DNA of 64,000 nucleotides from Antedon mediterranea (taxonomy: Eukaryota > Echinodermata > Crinoidea > Comatulida > Antedonidae): NCBI RefSeq assembly GCF_964355755.1, contig NC_092676.1:29587871-29651870 (forward strand), in the 5' to 3' direction. The first letter of the stretch is position 1. The number at the start of each line of letters is the position of its first letter. Of this stretch, positions 44,401 to 56,400 are shown in pieces. Below the pieces are notes generated by a model. The model ran no database searches and was not told where the DNA came from. It saw nothing but the letters and a program-made list of their open reading frames with translations. Position numbers and translations under genes: made by a program.

Positions 44401-47400
44401 TAAAAATACAGCAAATTCACTAAAGAAAGAGTACAATTAATTGTATTATCATAGCCTACTTTTAGATCTTTTAAACTATTTTAAAATTTTAATGTTCTTC
44501 CAATTGTCTATTGTACAGTAATTCAAAGAAAAAAGGAGGATCCTACCATATAAGGAATGAATTAGGGTCAATTATCCTACCATATAAGGAATGAAGGGTC
44601 AATTATCAAGGAGGATCCTACCATATAAGGAATGAAGGGTCAATTATCCTACCATATAAGGAATGAAGGGTCAATTATCCTACCATATAAGGAATGAAGG
44701 GTCAATTATCAAGGAGGATCCTACCATATAAGGAATGAAGGGTCAATTATCAAGGAGGATCCTACCATATAAGGAATGAAGGGTCAATTATCCTACCATA
44801 TAAGGAATGAAGGGTCAATTATCAAGGAGGATCCTACCATATAAGGAATGAAGGGTCAATTATCCTACCATATAAGGAATGAAGGGTCAATTATCCTACC
44901 ATATAAGGAATGAAGGGTCAATTATCCTACCATATAAGGAATGAAGGGTCAATTATCAAGGAGGATCCTACCATATAAGGAATGAAGGGTCAATTATCCT
45001 ACCATATAAGGAATGAAGGGTCAATTATCAAGGAGGATCCTACCATATAAGGAATGAAGGGTCAATTATCCTACCATATAAGGAATGAAGGGTCAATTAT
45101 CAAGGAGGATCCTACCATAAGGAATGAAGGGTCAATTATCCTACCATATAAGGAATGAAGGGTCAATTATCAAGGAGGATCCTACCATATAAGGAATGAA
45201 GGGTCAATTATCAAGGAGGATCCTACCATAAGGAATGAAGGGTCAATTATCAAGGAGGATCCTACCATTCAATTTAAATTCAATTCAATTCAAGGAACAT
45301 TTATTCACGTCCAAAAGACAAAAGTAACAAAAACAAAATGGCAAGTGATAAAACAAGAAAATGGACGAAGGCAAATCCCAAAAAGATTACAATCTTGTGA
45401 CGGGATTGCCTTTACAAAATATTTAAATTAAGAGAAGAAAAAAAAAAATATAAATAAAGAAAATAAATTAATTAAACAATAAAGAAATACAAAATATATA
45501 TAAAACCAGTAGATAAAAGTTGGAATAAAAAATAAAAAAAGAATAGAAAAAAGTACAGCTGCATGGCATATAGCGAATATGATGACAAATGAATAATAAA
45601 GATAGCAAGTCACGGAACATGGAAACAACGACCATATCAAACAGATCGATCAGTAATGAGACAAAAGGTAATTTTTTATGTTATTATTGAATGAATAGCG
45701 GTTAGCAGCACAGGAAATTGAGGGGGGTAAATTGTTAAACAAAAGAGGTCCAGAATATCTAATGCTATGTTGAAAATAATTGGTGTTATGGTTAGGGATA
45801 TATATGTTATTTCTTGTTCTAGTATAATATTTATGAACGGTATTATTAGGAGCGAAAAGGTCGTTAAGATGGCAAGGGAGAAGTGAGTGAGTGGCCAAAA
45901 AAACAAAGACACCTTGCTGGGATAGGTTAATGTCCGAGAGTTTGAGAAGATTGAGTTTGGAGAATAAGTGGGAGGAATGTGACAGTGGATGAGCGCCAGA
46001 TATAGTCCTGATAGCTTTTTTTTGTAGGATAGAGAGTTTAATGATGTTTGAAGGGTAAGTGTTGGCCCAGACAATGTTACCATAGCTCAAATAAGGAAGG
46101 ATGAGTGTGCAATAAAGGGTCCTGAGAATATTAGTTGGGAGGAAGGAAGAAAGCCTAGAAATGATCCCAAGGTTCTTAGACACTTTGTTCTCAATTTCTT
46201 GGATATGGGGTTTCCATGAGAGAGAGTTGTCGATGATAATGCCAAGAAATTTATTATACTTAACAGAGGGGATTTCTTGATTATCAATAACGACTTTAAG
46301 TGGGGACACATCAATACCTCTAGTCAACTGCGGGGTTCCGAATAGGATGTAAGTACATTTATTATGATTGAGGGAGAGTTTGTTGGCAATAAAGTACTGG
46401 GACAAGGGGATAACGTTGGTATTAAAGGTGTCAAAAAGAGTTTGGATATTTTTGTTGGCATGAAAAACTGTAGTGTCATCAGCATATAGAAAAAAATTTA
46501 GCAGGTTTGAGGTTCGGTGGATATCATTAATGTAAAAGGTGAACAGAAGCGGGCCAAGTAAGGAGCCCTGGGGAACGCCACAGGTAATAGGGCAAAAATT
46601 AGAAATAGAGTTAAAATATTTAGTACATTGGGAGCGGTTAGTGAGATAGCTTTTGAAAACGTTTAAGGCGGGTCCTCGGATTCCATAGTGAGACAATTTA
46701 AAAAGAAGAATATTATGATCAATGGTGTCGAAAGCCTTGGAAAGGTTGATGAAAAGTCCGATTCCAAATTGACGATTTTCGAATGCATGAATAATTTTGT
46801 TAGTGAGGTCGATCAAAGCATGGAGGTGTATGTCCTTTTCTAAAGCCATATTGTCTCTTGAAAAGGATGTTATGTTTGCTGATAAATGAAAATGTTCTAT
46901 CATAGATAATTCTTTCCAAGGCTTTCGAAAAGATTGACAGGATGGAGATAGGACGATAGTTAGAAAGGTTGGATTTGGGGCCAGATTTGTAAACAGGGGT
47001 AACGCGCGCCAGCTTCAACCTGTTCGGAAAAACACCTTTGCAGAGGACAAGATTAAAAATGTGACACAAGGGAAGGGAGATAAGGTTGATAACATGTTTA
47101 ATGGCTTTAGTATGGAAATCATAAGTACCAGGAGCTTTATTGTTATCGAAGGAGGAGATAATTCTTATGATATCATCTTCTAGGACGGGGGTTAAGAACA
47201 TTGATTTCGGATTTGGTTGAGGAAGAAATTCTTTGAAAGAAACATTGCTGGATTTTGTTAGCAAGGGAGGGTCTGATTTCGACAAAAAAATCATTAAATG
47301 CTTTAGAAATAATGACGGGGTCTTTAGTTGGTACTCCGTTACAGTTGACAGGGGTATTGCCTTTGTGTTGGTTTCGGTTTTTATGGTTCAATAAAGAGTT

Positions 47401-50400
47401 AATTGATTTCCAGGTTGCCTTAATATCATTTTTTTGCTTGGTGAAAATATCATGAAAGTGGATTCTTTTGGCAATTTTGATAGTGGAGTTAAGTTTATTA
47501 CGATATCGTTTATATTTGATTTCATTGGCAGGAGAAGGGCGGTGAAGAAATTTTGCATAGAGTTTATGTTTATACTTTATTGATTTTAGCAGTCCATTTG
47601 ACATCCAAGATTTAATTTTTTTGTTCTTGTTTGTATTGTTCCTTTTCAGTAACGGGAAGTGTTGGTCATAAAGGGCTTTAAGTGTGTTATCAAAGAGGTC
47701 ATAAGCAAAGTCAGGATCATTAGAATTAAGGAATGAAGGGTCAATTATCAAGTATCAAGTAAACTAATAGAAAAATCATACCATGCACCACGCTATTAAG
47801 ATGATGCATAACGGTGATGACAACAGGCTCTTGACCTATGACCTCATCAAATGAACTTTCATTTTCACCGGCCCACCAAGACAATCCTTCTGAACACTTC
47901 AAGATGGCTCTACCAATCTCAACTAAGGCAGTACACACTGAATCCAGCCCAGGCTCAATGACAATGTTTGGAATGACAAATTTTACTTCTACCTCAAATC
48001 TGAAATAAGTGAATGGTTGTTAAATTATTAACTAAGTATTAATCTAGAATACCATCACTGGTGCCAAAATATATTCTGCACAAATGTCATAGAATGACTA
48101 TCAACATGTGTGAGTGTTTCTACAGATTGATAGCTATTAAAACAAAGGACTCTTAATTTTATCAGTAATAATCAACAGACTTACTGCAAGTAAGTTCTTT
48201 CAAGGGTCTTCTCTGCCGTCCACGACAGATTTGACAGGTATGAAAACGATGTTGATGCCCTGCTTGAGTTCTCTTCCAAACTCACGTCGCTACGTCTACT
48301 TGTAGCTGTACCAACTCTACTACGATGTTTGCTCCCTGTGATTGGACTTGGACTGAGAGTTAGGTTGCTAGTTTCTGTAATGGTTTCAAGACGAGGCGTG
48401 GCTTGTTCTGTGTTGGCTAGTTCGCTCATGACATGCTCCATGACTCCTTCACAGCCGGATGCTTCTGCGAGAGTTACAAGACTTCGGCAGACGGAGGACA
48501 ACACAGCCTCATAGACATGTTCAGAGTATAATGCTATGGGATATAAAAACACAACAAAATATACAAATGTATACTCAGCAATCTTTAGTATAATTTTTAA
48601 AGAAAAGATGCTAGATTTAAACAAGACCTGGAAGCATTTGTCTATTGGGTAGTAACTGAAAGTGTGGCATCCTTTTAAGTTGAGGACTGTATCATTAAAA
48701 CATACCTAGCATGTTACCAATAGGCAAATCATAGTCGGTATTATCTGGTGACGTTGCCTCAGCCATCTGAGAAACAATTTTACCCTTTCGGCCAGAAAAG
48801 TGCTTCAAACTAGGAGATGACCTGTTGCTGGAATTGGCAGATGAAACTCGCTGGAAAAAATAAACACAGTGTTACAAAGTATATTAAAGTAAATTGTGTA
48901 TGCCATATAGAACTCTGTCTACACTATCATACTATTTTGACAAAAAAAGTGTGATATGACATCATCATATCCATATGGCCACATGATATCATATTATTGT
49001 CACATAAAGTTAGTATAGACAGAGTGGTACTTATTAGAGATGGGGAGTATGTGGTCCACACATAATTATTATTATATATACAGTGTATATGTTCTTACCT
49101 CTCCTACTAGGATATGAATTATTTCATAAACAGCAATCTCAATATCTGAAACATATTCATGTAGAAGTTTCTTCTTTTCATTCACCGATTCTAGCATTTT
49201 GTCTGTGAATGTACCTGGAGGCTTCATCATAGAAAAACAAAAACAAAAACAAAAACAAAAACAAAAACGATTTTATTTCTACCAAATAAGGTTTTCTTTG
49301 CATCATTCTTTTCTCCTGCTGTTTTCTTTTTTTTTTTAAATATCAATTTGAAGTTTAATTTACAGTTTTGCTAACAATCTTAATAATGGTGACTTTGTTC
49401 ACTGTTAGATGATATTAAAATAACATTTTAAAATGAAATATTGGATGGATGAAACTTTTTTTCTTTTAAAATTATAATAGTCATATACGAGCACAAGTAT
49501 GTTAGGCCTTGTTAAATTGAACACCTATTTCAAAGAAGCTTTGTTAAATTTAATTATGATTGCCCTGCTCTGACGTAATTGTAATACATTTTGCAGGGCT
49601 GTAGCCACCAGTGCGATTGATAAGGTTTCAACCTGACCACTTTATATTCACAGACGTCTTTGACAACGCAGTGGCTTGATTGTTCCCGTTTCTTGCAAAA
49701 ACTGCACCACTTTATTTCCTGTGGCTACATCACTGTTTTAGGCCTTCTCATCACCAAATCACTTGTTGAATTGACTTACCCATGAGTGAGCAAAAGCAGC
49801 ATCAATATTGAAGAGGAATAACTTGCTAATATCCTGTAGCTTTGCTTGTATTGTGTTCTTGGTTATGTTGTTTATAGCATCTACAGTAGCCTTCAACTTT
49901 ATAATAGCTAGATGGATAAAAACACACACAATACACGATCAATATTACTAGTTGTACTCAATATACAGAAACAAAATGATGAAACATGAAAATACAATTA
50001 TGAAGTCATCTGTGTGCAAGTTGTGTTTCTCACATGACTGTGTTGATTCAATTTATGGTATTGTGAAGAGGAATGTGAAAACTTTCTGTTCCATGGGAAG
50101 GGAACTACATAATGCCATGCTACTGTAATTCTTTGTGTACATGTAGGAAAATTGAGATATCCTTCTTCACTCGAATCCTTGACAGATTTTATCCAGGCTC
50201 CGAGCTCTACCTACACTGTCAATTGTCAAAAAAAAACAAATATGGTGGTGATATACCTAAATATGATAGTAATATGACATCTTCATGTCCATATACCGTA
50301 AAACCTCGAAAAGAAGCCCATGGGCTTAAACCTCGAAAAGAAGCCCCTCTCTACAGTTTGCAAAAGTACTCTCGAAAAGAAGCCCATCTCGAAATGAAGC

Positions 50401-53400
50401 CCCCCTGGGCTTCTTTTCAAGATAGTATGGGCTTCATTTCGAGATAGACTACTCATACTGTATTGAGATGATGAAGAATTGTATTTGACGGTGAATCATA
50501 GGACTGTTTTTTTGCTTTTTATATTGTTTTTTAATTGGTATATTAAACATAATTTCATGGTTGAAAAAATGTCTCAAAAGTCACATTATTGTAGTAGAAA
50601 TTCAAAAAATTTACAGTATTCATTTCGAAAAGAAGCCCCCCTCTACAGTTTGCAAAAGTACTCTCGAAAAGAAGCCCACTCAAGAGCACTAAAAAGAGAA
50701 GCCCATGGGCTTCTTTTCGAGGTTTTACGGTATGGGCATATCAGTTTGATAGTGTAGACAGAGGCTGTCACAAATCAAAAGATCCCTAACGCTCAACAAA
50801 AGTCCCTCACCTGTACGAACTTGATGTAGAAAAGCATCAATATTCATTGAATTCCATGCTAGGGTGGTAAGGCCAGGTTGCAGTGCCTGGATTACGCTAT
50901 TGGTATGAGGCTTGAAGAGGCTTTCCAGTGGTTCTGGGATCATGGCAGATACATCGTTGAGCTCACTTAGACATTGTAAAAGATGGTTCTGATAGCTCTT
51001 GAAGCGATGCTCCTGCGATGTTAAAAAAGCATTTTAATTCAACTCCTTTATTTATTTTGTCAAGCACTCTGGCTCGAAAATTGACTTGCTTGTCACATAT
51101 ATATAAAAATAATAAAATATTGGTAAAATACAGACAATACAACACCAAAATTAGTAATATGTTTAGTATTTTTATACACAAACAATGGAAGAATTATTCA
51201 CATCATGTTAATTTACATCGTACAAATCTTACAGTTAAAGTTCAAATCATATAATGTGATATGTAGTGGTGTATCAACAATAAAATTTAAACAAACCTGC
51301 TTAGCAACGAGCAAGGCAGATTCTGGGACATTGATACCAAGTCGGCTCATCCATCGACATTCTTGCATCATTTGAAGCACCCTATGACCAGATAAAAAAA
51401 AACATGTGTAGAAATCTGCAGAAACCCTAGTCATCACGCTATTTACAAAGCTCTAAATATTGTTGTCTAAAATAACTTTTTTCCTTGATGCATGAATACA
51501 TGTACATAGTTAAGAGAAACTTGGAATTGTTTTATAAATAACTTTAACATTTATTCAAATATAAAATATGTGAAAATAAGCTGCTTTTGTTTACAGAAAG
51601 TTAAATGCCAAACTGACCTTTCATCAGCGTTAACCACAATGCATCTTGTTTCTGGATGTACCACAAGCAGTGTCGCTTTCAACCCCGCTTTAGCCGGTTC
51701 AAGCTGCGTCTTCCAATGACTCAACCAAAGGCTTTCAAACGTAACGAGTGCAGTAGCGATACGGTTGTATAACTTGACAATGCGTGAGAATTCCTTCATA
51801 GTCATTATTGCTTTGTTGTCACGGAAGATTTTCATTGGTTCCTCGATGCGATATAAAAGCTGACGCGACCACTGAATAGCGCCAGCTACAGGTGGGGCAT
51901 TCCGCATTTTGATTGGCTCATCCTGAATTTATAACAAAAATGTGATATGGTATAATTCTACATAACAGGAGTATTGTATATATTATTGTATTCAAATTTC
52001 ATATTTTCCTTACCTTGTACTTCTCATAGATTTCCTTAACTTCTTCTAAGTCTGTTTCAAAAGCTGTGAACATATCCATGTACTTTTCAGTAACTGTGTA
52101 CTTTACACCTTGACGATGCATTACAGGGGAAAACCTAAATTTAAAAACAATTATCAAGATATCATACATAACTTGTAGTGAGAAAGGGTTAGTGTACCAA
52201 AAGCTCTGCATTTCTTTCTTTCTATTGTATCGTTTTGATTTAGCATTTTGCTTTTCCTTTCTCCACTGATACTCACAACATTGTCATTTTTTCAGTGCTT
52301 TTTTTTTGTATCTCCATTGAGATCCAGATACTGATACCCACAACATTGTCATTTTTTCAGTGCTTATTTTATTTGTATCTCTATTGAGATCCAGCCACTG
52401 ATGGTCACAGCATTGTCATTTTTTTTTTTATTGTCTTTTGATCAGTAATCTATCAGTCACATATATATATCTATCTATATCTATATATATATCTATATGA
52501 AACTTATGGCCACGTTTATCCTTGGACACACAGACATACAGACCCATACAGTACTGTACCTTGTCAGGATATCCAAAGATTGATGTGTTTTCATTTTTCT
52601 GAGGAAGACGGCGTGAAGGTAGGCACACATGTATGCTTCTATTTGCTGCACAGTCGCTTGGAATTCTAGATAAACTTCACTATATCGGTCCTTCTCTTTT
52701 CCTTCTACGTCCAGCATAATCTCGGTTGTGATGTTCGTGGAAAGTAGCGACTTCATACTTGTCACATGGTCGCGGACGATTGATGATATGCTGGGTCCTT
52801 CATCATCCGGGTCATCAATGTTGAAAAGTTTTCCTTCAAAATGAAAATGTCATTTAATTAAAGAACAATACACAACTGGCAACACCATAATACAACAATA
52901 GAGTACACAATGTTTTTGCTGGGTTCAAAGATCAGAGAATTGCTCTTAAAATATTACAAAAAGCATCTGTAGCGTTTTAAAAGCCATGCCCTCAGCAATA
53001 AACCAATTTAAAAATGGACTGAAAATTGTTTGTCTGACCTAGGCTGCAAGTTCACTCCATTCAGACAAGGTTATGAGAAAAGTTTTATGAGGAACACACA
53101 AGTTGTGGCATCATACATTTCTAATATATTCATAATTCAAGGTAGATCAAGTATGTAGATATTAAAACTGATTAGGACAAACAGGTTGCAGAACCCATAA
53201 TTCAAGGTAGATCAAGTATGTAGATAAACTGATTAGAACAAACAGGCTGCAGAACCCATAATTCAAGGTAGATCAAGTATGTAGATAAATAGATAAGGAC
53301 AAACAGGCTGCAGAACCCATCATTCAAGGTAGATCAAGATAGGTAGATAGACTTACTTAACAGAAGTACATCTTGAATAGATAACCCAGATTTAGTTGAC

Positions 53401-56400
53401 GTAGCAGCTAGTTCATGCACCTCATCAGCGTTAGTTACCATCTCATTGGTACCAACTCCATGTTCTTCTTCATCCTCGTCAGCTCCTTCATCCTCTTCCT
53501 CTTCTACTACAGAGGTCAGTATGTTGTGGGTGTGTAGTCCTCTCAGAGGACTGACGGATGGGTTCGAGTCATACGATGTCACTAAATAAATTGCATTTAC
53601 AATAGATTAACATTAGTAATTGTACAGTACATAATTTTCCTTTTAAACAATTTACTTTCATTAAACATTAAATAATGTCATTTACGATAGAATTAACATT
53701 AGTAATTGTACAGTACATACTTTTCCTTTTGAACATTTTATTTTCATAAAATAATGTCATTTACAATAGATTAACCTTAGTAATTGTAAAGTACATAATT
53801 TTCCTTTTAAACATTTTATTTTCATTAAACATTAAATAATGTCATTTAGAATAGATTAACATTAGTAATTGTTTTTGTTTGTTTTTTATTTATCTGTTAA
53901 TATCATTTCTATGTATATTTTATATGTAAATGATAATAAATGAAAATAATAATTTTCCACTGATAAATGAATGATGAATGAATACAGAGCACAGATATAA
54001 TGAAATCAATTCAACTCCAAGTTCCAAAGATATTTTTGCTGAAATAACCTTGGAAAGTTGTTGGGTCCATTCCATGTTTTGCTTTCCTTCACTAAATAAG
54101 GAACCATTTTCCACAAAAATAAAGCACATATGCTTGAAAAAGTTGTGCAAATAGTATAAAAAGGTTACATTGGTTTACTGTTCTTGATTTTATATCTTAA
54201 AAAGTACATAATTTGTATTTTAAAAATTCATTTTCATTAAACTTTTTTTTTGTTTACTTACCAACTGAATCTGGTAAATTAGACGTATTTGCAACATTCT
54301 CAACATCGTCATAGTCATCCAACTGTAGGTCATCTTTACGAGGACGTGGGAGGCCCTCTATAGTTTGGATAAGTTTACTGTACTGAATCAATGTGTAGAC
54401 AGAATCAATTACTTGACGAACACGGCCACAAAAGGAATCCATATGCCCAAATATGGATTCCTCATCAGTAAATGGTATACCATGGCCATCAGTCATATCT
54501 CCTATAAAAATGATGTTTTTGGAAATTAATAGTGAATCATTGAAAACAAAATACTGTACTGGAATTCATCCTAGTAAGGTAAGAAATTTTGTTGGTGCGA
54601 TACAAAGAAGAAAAAAAACATAACATAAAATCAACAATCATTCCTGTATGTACAGAATAAATAAGAAAATTTGAATGTAACAATACCTAAATACACCCTT
54701 AGTAAAATGAATTCGTCCTTTAAAGTTGCAGGCGCAAAAATATGGAACAATTTACCAATTAATATTAAATCGGCACCAACAATTACGTCCTTTAAGGCTA
54801 GATACAAATCTCATTTCTTTTCATAAACACTGTATTATATTTAATTAAGTTTCTCTTTTGTATATTTTGATTAAGACAGGACCACAATGTAAAACAGATA
54901 CACTGTTATCTGATTGTTTTATCCTGTATAAATATATTATTTATTAAATAAAAAAAATAAAGAAAAAGGTACCATATTTACAAAGCAGTAAACAATACAG
55001 GAGAGAATACAAAAATAACTAATGGTTTTTTAGTTCCGATGGTTTCTTCCAAGCACTATGTTATGTGTGTATGCAAAGAAACAATAGAAAGACACAATAA
55101 TGGTATCATACCTGCTACTGATGGTGTCTTTGATGGTCTGGTGTAACCTCTGACATACCCCTTGCTAGGCTTAGATGTCGGAGCTCCAATTGAGCTTATC
55201 GATGGGAAGTGAGTGAGTGCGTGGGCCCCTCCTAGGCTGTCTCGCAGATTTCTAACCATCTCCTTGTAAGCATTCTACAAAAAACAAACAAAACAAACAT
55301 TTCATTCCAATTACAGAGACTTCAAAATCATTTTCGAATCTATTACTTTTTCAGCTCCATTTCTTTGGAACCAACTCCCCGAACATGTTAAATCTAAAAA
55401 TTCATTGAACTCCTTTAAATCAAATCTTAAGATCTTTATCATCAGCTCGGACTTTGACTTTACTACATGATTTCATTCATTGCATTGTTGTGTCATGAGC
55501 ATCTAATTTGTGATGAAAACCGAAACAATATAAGTTTTCCTTATTATTGTCAATATAACATTTTTGAGATGTTTCTTACGTAAAGGTTGAGGCAAGCTTT
55601 CAGTCTTCCAAAGAGTGTATCCTGCTCAGTGCCTTTCTCTTTACTCTTCTTCTTGTTGGTTGGTTTAGGTTTGGAGACCACATCACCAGATGCAATCTGG
55701 TTGTCAACCTCTTCATAGATCTTTGGCCAAAGTTGGTCCTCTTGGTGACTGCTGATGGTCTCACTGCGCAGGTAGTCTTTACAAGTGTTTACAAGCTGAT
55801 TTGTGATCTAAATAAAAGTCAATAAAATTCTCTTAATGGGAGAAAGCACTTAAAACATAAACCCATTTGACTTCAAGTCAATTTGACTATTTTTTTTTTT
55901 TTTTTTTTTTTACAGATTTTCAATCTAATTTTTGGTCACAGTGACGACCTATTATCTGACACTAAAATGTCATATTCAACGAAAAAAGAAATACTTTTTT
56001 TCAGGGGGACATATATCTTTAAGACAAGACTGCTCACGACATACCACATTGTTCATTCCCAAATGAGGTAGCATTGATTCTCTCGGTGAAGTGATTGACC
56101 ACTGTACAGTGTCATATTTGATTTACTGTATTACACATAAAGCTCCGACTACACTTTGAAACTAGTTAGACAAAAAAGTTTGATGTGCCCAAATATGGTA
56201 GTGATATGACATCATCTTGTCCATATATGGGCACATCACATTTTTTTTGTCACATAAAGTTTGATAGTGTAGAAAGAGCTTTAGGCATGTAAAAATATTA
56301 TTGACAATGCCACCTACTTTAGTAAAGAGGAGCCCCAAATATCCTCCTCTGGCATAGAACCTTGAAATTGATTCCATCTGCTTGACACTGTTTACGAGAC

